Below, piece after piece: positions 32,600 through 41,809 of a DNA stretch of 64,000 bases. This DNA is from CAIKOD01 sp035505975 (GTDB lineage Archaea > Halobacteriota > Methanomicrobia > Methanomicrobiales > Methanospirillaceae), in NCBI GenBank assembly GCA_035505975.1, contig DATJQJ010000047.1:70704-134703 (forward strand). Direction: 5' to 3'. The stretch's first letter is position 1. Each line of letters starts with the position of its first letter. Made by a program: the position numbers and the translations under genes. The notes under the pieces were generated by a model. It had not been told where the DNA came from. It did not search any database and worked only from the letters and a program-made list of their open reading frames with translations.

Positions 32600-35191
32600 T
32601 TAGTTGATCTGTTTGCCCTGCATCACTGCGTCCTCGGGGACATCGAACTGCTGGTTCGTGCCGGCGATCTGGTACTTGCCGGTCGCTTTCACGCCGTACG
32701 GGTTCCCTGTCGTCGAATAGGGGACGACGAATGTCCCGTTGCTGCTTGCCTGGCGGTAGGTGAACTGCCTTCCCGTATCGGACACGAGGGGGATCTCAAT
32801 AATTCCGTCTCCTTTAATTACCGCTCCCGGCACGAATTCGAAGACTTTTACATATTTTATATCGGGAGTCGAACTAAAGGCATTGTCAGGTGACTCGTGC
32901 ACAAGCCGGTAGTGCTGGAGTGCCGGGACTGGCGAAAGGGGCAGGAACGGTGCCATGTTCAGGACAACCGCATGTTTCCCGGGGGCGGCCTGGCTGTTAT
33001 ACTGGTTCGCCATGGCAATCGCATCCGAAACGTTCATGTTTTTGGCACCGGTAACAACCGGGTAGGGAATGGACGTGATAGACGGGTCCGAGTATTCAAT
33101 ATAGAACGCGGTTGTCGGATCCGTCATCGACCCGTCGAAGTTGTGGAGCCTGGACTCCATCGTCTGATAATATGGTTCGTCATAGAGGGTGACCGGTCCG
33201 TACTGGTTCGGGTTATTGGGGTCCGGGATCAGGTAGGTCCTCTCGTAGGGGTTAACGCCGACGGTCGTATTATACCACGTGGCCATCGCCCAGAACTTGC
33301 TCGTATCCATTTCGATATCGCTCACCACGTACCGTGTGCCGTCGTTCTTAAGGATCTGGTTGGCAACGGGCTCGGACTGCGACATGAAGAATGCTGCTGA
33401 CCCGTTGGGTCCCGCCACACCTGCCTGGAATGGGTTCGCATTGGGGATCCTTTTCCCGATGTAGGTGATCAGGTGGCCGTAATCCCACCACGACATCACG
33501 CCATAGGCCTGCGGGGGGTAGTTGAATGTCGCGTAATCGTAAATTTTATAGTAATCGACACCGGGATCGGGCGTATGGACCGCCATCCACTCGAGCGATT
33601 CCCGCCAGTCCGGGTTCATCCGAAGACCGGCTGAGGTTGCGATGCTGAATTCATCGGGAACCGATGCGGCAACGAAAAGGATACTGAGCAGCACAGCCAC
33701 GAAGATTAGTCCAACCCTGATATAACGGGGTCCTTTTTTGGCGGTAACCTTGGATTTCTGAGGAGATTTCTTTCCTTTCTGAGCCGGGGCCTGGGGGCCG
33801 GTTGCCGCCTCCCTGCTCTTATCTGCCTTCCCTGAAGAGCTTATGAGCGTAGCGAGGTCTTTCCAGCCCATGTTAAAGACATAACCAACGCAGAGCCCGG
33901 AAAGAATGGCGACATTGGCTGCCAGATAATATTCGTACCTGATGTGCTGCCATGCTGCGATAAGTACGATGACCGACCAGATGAGTATCACATGCTGATC
34001 CGGGCGCTCCTCCTTCCATGACCGGTATAACAGGACGAAAAATCCCCCGACAGTTAATATAAGTCCATAATTGAAGGTGTTCCAGGCTTCACCAAGAGTC
34101 CACGACCTCGCCTCCTGGATAGTCAGGTAATAGGCGTTCTGTCCGAAGAATTCGATTAGGCCGGATATAAACGACCCGTAGATATCCGGGGCGAGGGCCA
34201 TGAACAGGACCAGGATGAGGACCAGGAGACCCACCAGTGCTGCAGGGTAATAATAAAATTTCTTTCCTTTCAGGGCCCTCGACAGGATATACAGGAATAT
34301 TGTCACGATGATCAGGATTACGTACGCCAGCGGATGGGCAATCGTATAAAAATTAAGTTGCAGCCCCGGCCTCTGGACACCGACGATGAAGAAGGCGATC
34401 ATCGCAAATCCGAAAGCAACGACATTCGTGATGAGGAGATAATCCGACGATACCCTGCGATAAAAATCCCAGACAAACTGGATGACCGTGAATATCCCGA
34501 TAATCATCGCGAACAGAATCATCGTCGGCATATTGAATAAGCCGAGGATGTATGCCACGCCCGCAAGAAGTGCAAAAATTATCGGTTTCTTGAGCGTGTC
34601 GATGTTGCTGATATCGGCCGGGTGCTCCTTGCCCCACCACATGCAGTAGACGTACATGAGGATAAAAATTGTCGAGAACAGCACCTCGGCGATATGGTGA
34701 TCGAAATACCCGTACAGCGATCTGAAGAAATACTGTCCCGAGACTATTGCGATGAATCCCGCAGCTATGATCCCCGCTTTCCAGTCGGCTACCTTTCGCA
34801 CCAGGAGGAAAACAACCGGGACCATGAATGCCGCCATGATCGGCGGGACCATGAGGGAAACGGTGATGATCTGCGGCCGTGTTGCGGCAGCCCCTGCAAT
34901 CATCACAATGGTTGCACTGATGAGGGTAAACAACGGGCCCCATGCATTCAGCTGCCCGGTGGGGAACAGGGTCATTGCATCGAAGTTCGGGTATACAGGG
35001 TAGTTATGTATCACCATTTCCACGAGTCTCAGGTTGTAAAGCGGGTCGTCGCTTCCCGCAAGGTTGAGGATATCGGTGTTACCTGCCGTCAATAAGGGAA
35101 GGAGCCGTATCCAGAGCACGAAGATGGATAATAATGCAAGAATTATAATAAGAACATAATTCCTGTATTCCCGGATATTTTTCAATTCCAT
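32600..35191 (-). CDS. aglB: Oligosaccharyltransferase AglB (STT3 family)
   Basis: An 863-residue membrane enzyme that moves the assembled glycan from its dolichol carrier to Asn in N-X-S/T sequons on the outer face of the membrane. The first 470 residues are membrane-spanning (about 12-13 segments). A Lys/Pro-rich cytoplasmic loop (about 450-480, AQKGKKSPQKSKVTAKKG) precedes the last membrane helix. The soluble domain has the WWDYG signature at 568-572. An early aspartate-containing loop (NLAGSDDPLYNLRLVE) supplies the metal site. Two GT4 genes upstream on the same strand and the HDAC gene downstream complete the cluster. Confidence 0.95.
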   Translation of the reverse strand: MELKNIREYRNYVLIIILALLSIFVLWIRLLPLLTAGNTDILNLAGSDDPLYNLRLVEMVIHNYPVYPNFDAMTLFPTGQLNAWGPLFTLISATIVMIAGAAATRPQIITVSLMVPPIMAAFMVPVVFLLVRKVADWKAGIIAAGFIAIVSGQYFFRSLYGYFDHHIAEVLFSTIFILMYVYCMWWGKEHPADISNIDTLKKPIIFALLAGVAYILGLFNMPTMILFAMIIGIFTVIQFVWDFYRRVSSDYLLITNVVAFGFAMIAFFIVGVQRPGLQLNFYTIAHPLAYVILIIVTIFLYILSRALKGKKFYYYPAALVGLLVLILVLFMALAPDIYGSFISGLIEFFGQNAYYLTIQEARSWTLGEAWNTFNYGLILTVGGFFVLLYRSWKEERPDQHVILIWSVIVLIAAWQHIRYEYYLAANVAILSGLCVGYVFNMGWKDLATLISSSGKADKSREAATGPQAPAQKGKKSPQKSKVTAKKGPRYIRVGLIFVAVLLSILFVAASVPDEFSIATSAGLRMNPDWRESLEWMAVHTPDPGVDYYKIYDYATFNYPPQAYGVMSWWDYGHLITYIGKRIPNANPFQAGVAGPNGSAAFFMSQSEPVANQILKNDGTRYVVSDIEMDTSKFWAMATWYNTTVGVNPYERTYLIPDPNNPNQYGPVTLYDEPYYQTMESRLHNFDGSMTDPTTAFYIEYSDPSITSIPYPVVTGAKNMNVSDAIAMANQYNSQAAPGKHAVVLNMAPFLPLSPVPALQHYRLVHESPDNAFSSTPDIKYVKVFEFVPGAVIKGDGIIEIPLVSDTGRQFTYRQASSNGTFVVPYSTTGNPYGVKATGKYQIAGTNQQFDVPEDAVMQGKQIN

Positions 35192-35301
35192 GAGATCATC
35201 CTGTCAGATTGAAATCTGTTTCAATATTAGAGAGGCTATATGATAAGATTTTGTTCCCGATAATGATGTTTAAGAGTAATTCACCGACCAAATAAATGGT
35301 A

Positions 35302-36375
35302 TTACTCTTGGGCACACGACAAAAGATATTCTTTTAATGTTCTCCTGAATAGTTGAAAATCAAAACATTGTGACCTTTCAAGGCACGCTCTCGTATAAAT
35401 GGAGGGATCTTCTGAAACTTTCTTCACTGCAGTGCAAATAGCATCGATAGTCGGAGAGGTGAGAATTCCCGTGAAGCCATCGACTACCGTTTCAAGGTAT
35501 CCTCCCTCTTTCGTTGCAACTACCGGTTTTCCACTTGCCATTGCCTCCACAGGAGTAATCCCAAAATCTTCATCGATAGCCGTTGTTATAAATCCCTCAC
35601 ACCGGGAATAGAGATCCAACAGTCGTGTTTCATCGCAGGTACCGAGGAACACGACATTTGATGGCGCATTGTTCGCCACTTCCCTGAGGCGCGGATAAAT
35701 ATGACCGGCTATGAACAGTTTTTTATCAGGCATTTTACGAAAAGCTTCAACCTGAAGCGGAATTCTTTTCCATTTATCCACACGGCCGACTGACAGCCAG
35801 AAGCCTTCTGATGGTCGGTTCGCATACTGTTCAACATGAACGGGAGGGTATATTACTGCTGCATTTCTCCCATAAATTTTGCAGATGCGGGTCCTGACCG
35901 TATGAGAAATACATGCGATATTCTGTACATGGTTCCGGACGAAGCGACGATCGAAAAATTTGAACGCGTTTAGAGCACCAAAGTAACCTAACCTTTTTAA
36001 TGCTCCTGATTCTTCCAAGAATGGATAATACATATCGTACATCGCCCTTCTTGGCGTCAGAACATAATAAAAATGGGGCACTGCATGGCGGAGGTACCGG
36101 AGCGACATATCGTCTGTGCAGATAAAAAAATCATAGTCGAGGTCAATTTTTGAGAATAATCTCATCCCTGAAATCTGACGCAAAGGTTCATTGGGTAGCT
36201 TTTTGTCGAGCGAAACGAGGCCGGCACTGTCATTGCCCTGATAATTTTTTATTACCTCATCTCCAAAAGAAGGTGCAATAACATCCGCCCGAAGTGCACG
36301 GGACATATCGAATATCAGCCGTTCCGCACCACCGGCGACAGAAAACTGGTTACAGGAAAGAATGGCAATCTTCAT
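35302..36375 (-). CDS. Glycosyltransferase family 4
   Basis: A 357-residue GT-B glycosyltransferase. An N-terminal acceptor domain starts MKIAILSCNQFSVAGGAERL, and the nucleotide-sugar domain includes FWLSVGRVDKWKRIPLQVEAF and the E-x7-E motif EDFGITPVEAMASGKPVVATKEGGY. It probably adds a hexose in lipid-linked glycan assembly, given AglB immediately downstream. The sugar and the acceptor cannot be read. Base composition is slightly more AT-rich than AglB. Confidence 0.88.
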   Translation of the reverse strand: MKIAILSCNQFSVAGGAERLIFDMSRALRADVIAPSFGDEVIKNYQGNDSAGLVSLDKKLPNEPLRQISGMRLFSKIDLDYDFFICTDDMSLRYLRHAVPHFYYVLTPRRAMYDMYYPFLEESGALKRLGYFGALNAFKFFDRRFVRNHVQNIACISHTVRTRICKIYGRNAAVIYPPVHVEQYANRPSEGFWLSVGRVDKWKRIPLQVEAFRKMPDKKLFIAGHIYPRLREVANNAPSNVVFLGTCDETRLLDLYSRCEGFITTAIDEDFGITPVEAMASGKPVVATKEGGYLETVVDGFTGILTSPTIDAICTAVKKVSEDPSIYTRACLERSQCFDFQLFRRTLKEYLLSCAQE

Positions 36376-36527
36376 ACTAGGGGATCCTTTGACTATCCTT
36401 ACTGTCCTTATTTATTTCAATAATTAGGTCTGTTCTCTCCATAAAATATCCTGTCATAGTTGCAGACAGCCAATAAATTACGGTTATTCATAATCAGAAA
36501 TCCACTCGGTTTTTTTATTTTGAATCT

Positions 36528-37691
36528 TCATTTATCAAGAATCTCATGCATCAGTATTTTCCACCGTTCGGCGGTTTTCTCCCACCTCAGTTCACCGGGC
36601 GGTTCGAACACGTGAAGGGCACCGGTTACCCTGACTAATGCTTCGGTGAGTTGTCCCGTTTCTCCAGGACTTACGAACACGGTTCCCTGGTATTTCCTGA
36701 GGCTTTCCGAAAGGCCTCCTACGTCTGAAGCGATGATGGGAAGCCCGAATGACATCCCGATGTGGGCGACACCGCTTTGCGATGCCCTCGTGTAGGGAAT
36801 GACAAGCATATCGGCTGCTGAGAAATATGTCGGGACTTCGTCGTCCCCGATATACCGGTTGATAAGAGAGATGTGTGCCCTGGCCGGCGACACTTCGGCA
36901 AGCCTTATGGACACGGTGTCTTCCCAGGCTTCACCGACGATCAGGAGCTGGGAATTCTCAAGGACGTCCCCTGGAAGCTGTTCAAATGCCTTTATCAGGT
37001 CTTTTACTCCCTTATACGGGCGGAGGAGCCCGAAAAAGAGGATGATGTTCCTGCGATCGATCCCAAGGATTTTTTTGGCTTTTTCCCGGTCGATCTTTTC
37101 ATACTGGTCGTACAGGCCGTGAGGAATGACCCGGACCCGGTCCTTATCGATGTGGTAATGAGAACTGACCAGCTGCCGGTCGGCTTCCGAATGCACCACG
37201 TAGAAGCCTGCCATTCTCCTGATAAGCGTTCCCATCAGCCTCGAATAGACCCTCAGCACAAAAAAACCACTTTCCAGGGGGTCTACTATTTCATGGAATT
37301 CTATTATTACGGGTCTTTTTTTCCAGTTGAGGAGCGATATCGCGAGATACATGTGGGCGACACTCGATGTCCACCACTGGAAGATGATAATATCGTTTTT
37401 TTCAGCAATGGCCGCACCCCGAAGCCATGACACAGGGTTATACCAGTCCAATATCTCCCAATGGCGGACGTCCTGCCTGAAGTGGTACGTTACCTGACCG
37501 GTTCCGACTCTTTTCCAGCCCGGGAACAGGTTTTTAGGGAGCATATTGCGGAACAGTATGGTATTCACCGGGGAGAAATCTGCAAGGGCATTCGACAGGC
37601 GGAGCGTGAAGTAACTGATACCTGATAAAAATTTTTGCGAGGGACCTATGAGTGCGACAGCAGGTCCGGTCTTTACTCCCTGATCGGTCAA
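36528..37691 (-). CDS. Glycosyltransferase family 4
   Basis: A 387-residue GT-B glycosyltransferase. The C-terminal donor domain has IILFFGLLRPYKGVKDLIKAF, QLLIVGEAW and SGVAHIGMSFGLPIIASDVGGLSE. The N-terminal half includes WWTSSVAHMYLAISLL, a hydrophobic stretch that may touch the membrane. It is the first gene of the GT-GT-AglB-HDAC series; an AT-rich gap of 150 bases separates it from the next. The role in surface glycan synthesis is inferred from context. Confidence 0.88.
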   Translation of the reverse strand: MTDQGVKTGPAVALIGPSQKFLSGISYFTLRLSNALADFSPVNTILFRNMLPKNLFPGWKRVGTGQVTYHFRQDVRHWEILDWYNPVSWLRGAAIAEKNDIIIFQWWTSSVAHMYLAISLLNWKKRPVIIEFHEIVDPLESGFFVLRVYSRLMGTLIRRMAGFYVVHSEADRQLVSSHYHIDKDRVRVIPHGLYDQYEKIDREKAKKILGIDRRNIILFFGLLRPYKGVKDLIKAFEQLPGDVLENSQLLIVGEAWEDTVSIRLAEVSPARAHISLINRYIGDDEVPTYFSAADMLVIPYTRASQSGVAHIGMSFGLPIIASDVGGLSESLRKYQGTVFVSPGETGQLTEALVRVTGALHVFEPPGELRWEKTAERWKILMHEILDK

Positions 37692-37803
37692 GGGACCAAA
37701 ACCCGAAGATTTGTCGTATTCATCCTGTTTCTCCCATGAATAATGATAAAATCATCCATAACGGCCAGTTATCTGTTAAAAATTGTCAAGCAAGAAAATA
37801 GAT

Positions 37804-38412
37804 TTATCCTTTCCCATACGGGCACCAGTGGTGATAGTCCGTGAGGGCGGCAACACCGGAAGTTGACGGGCTGATGAACATGATCTCTGCATGATCTCCT
37901 TTCTTTCCGATCAGTGCTTCATCAGCGCCTGATGTTAACCCGTCCGCTGTAATAATGATGATATCAGGATTTTCGCTTATCGCCACGAGCCCGGACCGGA
38001 GCCCTGCCTCGAGGTTGCCTGAACTCCCGGCGATAGCCACGCGTTTTCCCGAAACCCGGTCCTTCAATTCGTTAAGACAGGGGCCGTGGTATTCGGGACT
38101 GCATGAGCGAAGGACGCGGTTCATGCAGAGAAATCCGGTAAACACGTTGATAATAGCACATGCTGCCGCCCTGACCGGGGGGGTGCCGAGGTCTGCCCCG
38201 AACATGAACGATACCCTGGTATTTGCTCTTGTAGGCTCGAATGTGACGAATTCTGCCGATCGACCGCCATATGAGGCGATCATGCAGGCACCCCTGTCGA
38301 ACTGGCAGGTCTTCCTGTCCGGATCAACCGACAGACTGACGATCCCTTCCTCGCATCCCGACCCTTCGACCCGTTTTTCCAGTTCCTCTGTTGCTTTTTC
38401 GATGATAATCAT
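37804..38412 (-). CDS. Conserved hypothetical protein, Rossmann-like C-terminus
   Basis: A 202-residue soluble protein I cannot name. The central block ADLGTPPVRAAACAIINVFTGFLCMNRVLRSC is unusual, and the C-terminal half (KRVAIAGSSGNLEAGLR, DIIIITADGLTSG, EIMFISPSTSGV) looks Rossmann-like and weakly recalls DUF364 proteins. Cysteines near the middle and end (CSPEYHGPC, HHWC) could bind metal. It stands on the minus strand upstream of the two GT genes but 112 bases away, so co-transcription is uncertain. Confidence 0.65.
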   Translation of the reverse strand: MIIIEKATEELEKRVEGSGCEEGIVSLSVDPDRKTCQFDRGACMIASYGGRSAEFVTFEPTRANTRVSFMFGADLGTPPVRAAACAIINVFTGFLCMNRVLRSCSPEYHGPCLNELKDRVSGKRVAIAGSSGNLEAGLRSGLVAISENPDIIIITADGLTSGADEALIGKKGDHAEIMFISPSTSGVAALTDYHHWCPYGKG

Positions 38413-38446
38413 GGTAAATCCATCTCTCCGACCCTCATGTTCATGG

Positions 38447-39067
38447 TCACCTGCAGAGGATTACCCTGGCAGGTGACCCGTCAAGCCCCCCGAGCCTCAA
38501 AGGAAGCGCAATCATCAGGTAGACACCTTCAGGGACATCGTCAAGGTCAAGGAATTCGATAATAGCAACACCTCTCCCAAGGAGCTCCCGGTGTACCTCC
38601 CCTGAACCTCCGAATTTCTCGATGGAAGGGGCATCGGTCCCCAGACACCGGACCCCGAGTCGGGTGAACAGCCTGGCAGACGTGGGGCCGGGACTTGTAT
38701 AGTGCGGATCGAATGGTCCGTCATCCCGGTACCCGGTCCGCAGAAGCACCCGTGCCGCACCAGCCGCCCGGTCACCGACATCTTCGGGGCAGATCTCCCC
38801 GTTCACATCCGAAACATCGATCACAACGCATTCACCGATGAGCGCTTCCAGCGGGACCTTCTCGATTGTCGCCCCGGATTGTATGTAATGCGCCGGGGCA
38901 TCGATGTGAGTCCCGGAATGGGTACTGAGCAGGAGATCGGTGATCTGGTACTGCCCGAAATCTTTACGGTCGAAACCGGGAACAGTATCCCCTGGGTATA
39001 CGGTCATCCCTGGTACGATTTCCCTTGTGACGTCTATGAAATCCGTCGACCGTTTCAGTCTTTCCAT
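38447..39067 (-). CDS. Cyclase/kynurenine formamidase-like metal hydrolase
   Basis: A 206-residue hydrolase of the cyclase (KynB-like) family. The signature HSGTHIDAPAHY supplies the metal-binding His/Asp residues. DVTREIVPGMTVYPGD at the start and FLDLDDVPEGVYLMIALPLRLGG at the end are typical. Kynurenine formamidase cleaves N-formylkynurenine; in an archaeon without a visible kynurenine pathway the substrate is more likely another amide or lactone. Its start overlaps the end of the PCMT gene by 13 bases. Confidence 0.88.
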   Translation of the reverse strand: MERLKRSTDFIDVTREIVPGMTVYPGDTVPGFDRKDFGQYQITDLLLSTHSGTHIDAPAHYIQSGATIEKVPLEALIGECVVIDVSDVNGEICPEDVGDRAAGAARVLLRTGYRDDGPFDPHYTSPGPTSARLFTRLGVRCLGTDAPSIEKFGGSGEVHRELLGRGVAIIEFLDLDDVPEGVYLMIALPLRLGGLDGSPARVILCR

Positions 39068-39705
39068 CCATACTTCCCGAGGAGCGGGACAAAGACCACT
39101 CCTCCGAATTCTTCCCTTATCAGGCTGCCGCCCCGTCTCGTAAGCCTGACCAGCTGCTGCAGGTCACGTGAACCGACCGGGGCGACCAGCCTTCCTCCTT
39201 CGCCCAGCTGCGCGACCAAAGGTCCGGGAATATCGGGGGTGGCAGCCGTCACGATGATCCCGTCATAGGGCGATCCCGGCCCATAGCCTTCGGTGCCGTC
39301 CCCGCTCACCACCGTAATATTAGTATAACCAAGCGATTCAAACAGCCGCCTTGCATCTTCCGCGATCCCGGGCAGGCGTTCCATCGTAACGACGGTCTTT
39401 GCAAGCCTTGAAAGAATCGCCGCCTGATAGCCGCTCCCTGTGCCGATTTCAAGCACCCGGTCGTTCTCCTTCAGGTGTAAAAGTTCAGTCATCACGGCAA
39501 CAATATAGGGTTGCGAGATTGTCTGGCCGCTTCCGATAGGCAACGGCCGGTCCTGGTATGCCGCCTCCCTGAATGCGGGAGGGACGAACAGGTGCCTCGG
39601 TATCTGCCGCATGACATCGAGAAGTCTGGGGTCGCGGACTCCCCGGTCTTCGATCTGGGTCGCGACCATCCGTTCCCTGAGAAGTGCGTAGGGATCGTCG
39701 TTCAT
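39055..39705 (-). CDS. pcm: Protein-L-isoaspartate O-methyltransferase
   Basis: A 216-residue SAM-dependent enzyme that methylates isoaspartyl residues in aged proteins so that they can revert to aspartate. Family motifs: VPPAFREAAYQDRPLPIGSGQTISQPYIVA, EIGTGSGYQAAILS (SAM binding) and YDGIIVTAATPDIP. Its C-terminus overlaps the cyclase gene, so the two are co-transcribed. Confidence 0.95.
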   Translation of the reverse strand: MNDDPYALLRERMVATQIEDRGVRDPRLLDVMRQIPRHLFVPPAFREAAYQDRPLPIGSGQTISQPYIVAVMTELLHLKENDRVLEIGTGSGYQAAILSRLAKTVVTMERLPGIAEDARRLFESLGYTNITVVSGDGTEGYGPGSPYDGIIVTAATPDIPGPLVAQLGEGGRLVAPVGSRDLQQLVRLTRRGGSLIREEFGGVVFVPLLGKYGWKD

Positions 39706-39761
39706 ATTCTGACCTCGTCCAGAGCCCGGTTTATCCTGCCGGCAAAGAAATAGTTACCGTT

Positions 39762-40886
39762 TCAGAACCCGGCCTTCTCTGCGGTATCGATCGCTGCATC
39801 GATCTGCCCCTGGAGTGCATCGGGAAGACCCGCAATCTTGACATCGAGGAACCCCCGGATAATCGTCGCGGTCGCTGCTTCCTCATCGAGGCCGCGTGAC
39901 ATCAGGTACTCGATCTCGTCGCGGGCGATTTTCCCGACCGCTGCTTCGTGCGACAGTTCGGTACCCACCACGATTCCTTCAATTTCAGGAATGGCGTATA
40001 TCCTGCCGTCCTTTAAGATCAGTCCCTTACATTCGAGATGGCCTTTTGTTCCCTCGACCGACCCGAGGATGTGGCCGCGTGACAGGATGGTACCTCCCTT
40101 CGTAATTGCCCGGGTAATGAGTTCAGCACTCGCACCCTTCGCACCGAGAATTGCGCGGGAACCGAGGTCAAGGGTCGACCCCGGTGTGGCGATGACGATA
40201 CTACTGAACCTCGCGACAGAATTTTCACCGACGAGGTTCGCTGTCGGATACATCTGCACCTTATGCACCGGCTTCATGCAGATATAATTCGAGAGGAAGA
40301 CACCGTTCTCTTCGACCCTCGCCGCACTCCTCGGGTACACATCAATCTCTTCTCCCCAGGTATGGATCATCGTAAAGCTGATCTTCGCATTTTTTCCGAC
40401 ATAGAACTCGGATATTCCGTAATGGGCCCCTCCTTTTCCTACGTGCCGGCCACTGGCGCAGCCCGATATGACGTGAAGGTCGGCCCCTTCTTCGGCAATC
40501 AGAATATTGTGGACGTGCTGGATTTTTTCCTTTCCCAGATAGAGGCAGGCCTGGATGGGTAGGATATTATTGCTCCCTTTACGGGCGATGATCACGTAGC
40601 CCCTGGGTTCTTTGGCGTCTGCTACGTACTTCGTATATTCGTCCTTGTCCTTAGGGACGAGGTTCCAGGCATAATCCTTCAGCCATTCGTATTTCTCCAT
40701 CGCCTGTCCATAGGGGAGCACTTCGATAGTCTCGTCACGGCAGGTGGCATCGACGACGTCCTGGTTCACCTGCAGGTAGCTGCCGCAGCGGCTTGCACCC
40801 GGGTTGTCGAGCACGATACCTGACTGGGATAACCGTTCCTGGTCCTCCTTCGAAAATTCGGCAGGTCCTTTCAGTTCTGTCGGCAT
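39762..40886 (-). CDS. sufB: SufB/SufD-family Fe-S cluster scaffold protein
   Basis: A 374-residue member of the SufBD family: a beta-helix core between about 130 and 330 with HVHNILIAEEGADLHVISGCAS and YVGKNAKISFTMIHTWGEE. Archaea commonly have a single SufBD protein with SufC, without SufS or SufU next to them, as here. With SufC it builds [4Fe-4S] clusters, needed by the many Fe-S enzymes of this window. ATG 40886 is preferred to GTG 40895 because AAGGAG lies eight bases before it. It overlaps sufC by 16 bases. Confidence 0.93.
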   Translation of the reverse strand: MPTELKGPAEFSKEDQERLSQSGIVLDNPGASRCGSYLQVNQDVVDATCRDETIEVLPYGQAMEKYEWLKDYAWNLVPKDKDEYTKYVADAKEPRGYVIIARKGSNNILPIQACLYLGKEKIQHVHNILIAEEGADLHVISGCASGRHVGKGGAHYGISEFYVGKNAKISFTMIHTWGEEIDVYPRSAARVEENGVFLSNYICMKPVHKVQMYPTANLVGENSVARFSSIVIATPGSTLDLGSRAILGAKGASAELITRAITKGGTILSRGHILGSVEGTKGHLECKGLILKDGRIYAIPEIEGIVVGTELSHEAAVGKIARDEIEYLMSRGLDEEAATATIIRGFLDVKIAGLPDALQGQIDAAIDTAEKAGF

Positions 40887-41602
40887 TCCATACACTCCTT
40901 GTAACCCCGTGCCTTGATGTCTTTAAGTATTTCGCGGGGGTTGCCATGGCACCTGATCTCGCCGTCGCACATGACATGTCCCTTGTCTGCATCGAGATAA
41001 TCGAGGATATACCCCGTGTGGGTGATCACGAGTCCGCTCTTTTTCCGGTTCACGATATGGACGTCCTTTTCAAGCAGTTGCCCGATTGCCCTCCCGATCA
41101 GGGAAATATTCTCCAGGTCGACACCGCTTTCGGGCTCATCGAGCATCACAAACGACGGGTTCTGGACCATGAGCTGGAGGACCTCGCTACGTTTGATCTC
41201 CCCTCCGGAAAAACCCTTATTGATGTCGCGATCGAGGAACCGGTCCATGTGTATCACACCGGCATATTTTCTCACTTCCTCTGCCTTGTTTCCCGAAGTG
41301 GCGAGCAGGAGTTTGCCTAGTTTTAAGCCCGATATTGTTGGAGGGCGCTGGAACATGAGCCCCATCCCGCGTTTCGCCCTCTCGTGGATGGGGAGGTGAG
41401 TGATGTCCTCCCCTCCAAATACGATGCTCCCATTCGTAACCGTATACATCGCAAAACCCATGATCGTCATGAGCAGGGTGCTCTTCCCCGACCCGTTCGG
41501 TCCCATGAGGACGTGGGATTCACCGTCCCCTATCCTGAGGTTCACGTCATGGAGGACTTCTTTTTCACCGACACTTACGTGAAGGTCTATAATTTCAAGC
41601 AT
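40871..41602 (-). CDS. sufC: SufC, ATPase of the SUF Fe-S assembly complex
   Basis: A 243-residue ABC-type ATPase: Walker A MGPNGSGKSTLL, signature FSGGEIKRSEVLQL, Walker B FVMLDEPESGVD, and H-loop VITHTGYIL. It powers the SufBC complex. ATG 41602 is preferred; the TTG at 41608 is only two codons earlier. The C-terminus KECMECRQN carries two cysteines. Confidence 0.95.
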   Translation of the reverse strand: MLEIIDLHVSVGEKEVLHDVNLRIGDGESHVLMGPNGSGKSTLLMTIMGFAMYTVTNGSIVFGGEDITHLPIHERAKRGMGLMFQRPPTISGLKLGKLLLATSGNKAEEVRKYAGVIHMDRFLDRDINKGFSGGEIKRSEVLQLMVQNPSFVMLDEPESGVDLENISLIGRAIGQLLEKDVHIVNRKKSGLVITHTGYILDYLDADKGHVMCDGEIRCHGNPREILKDIKARGYKECMECRQN

Positions 41603-41809
41603 GAACAAACCGGAAGAGTGTATTGCAATTGGAACATTAAACGTTTTTCACCTTCCACCCGGGAACCCGGCCCCCTGATTGTGGAGATCGTATCCCGAGT
41701 CCTAAGACTGTTATGAGGATCGGACATACCCGGGATGACTGAATGGAACATTGCCGCCGGGGCCGCATGGTGAGCTGTTTTAATTCGTTTCAGGGAAGAT
41801 ATTCATCCA

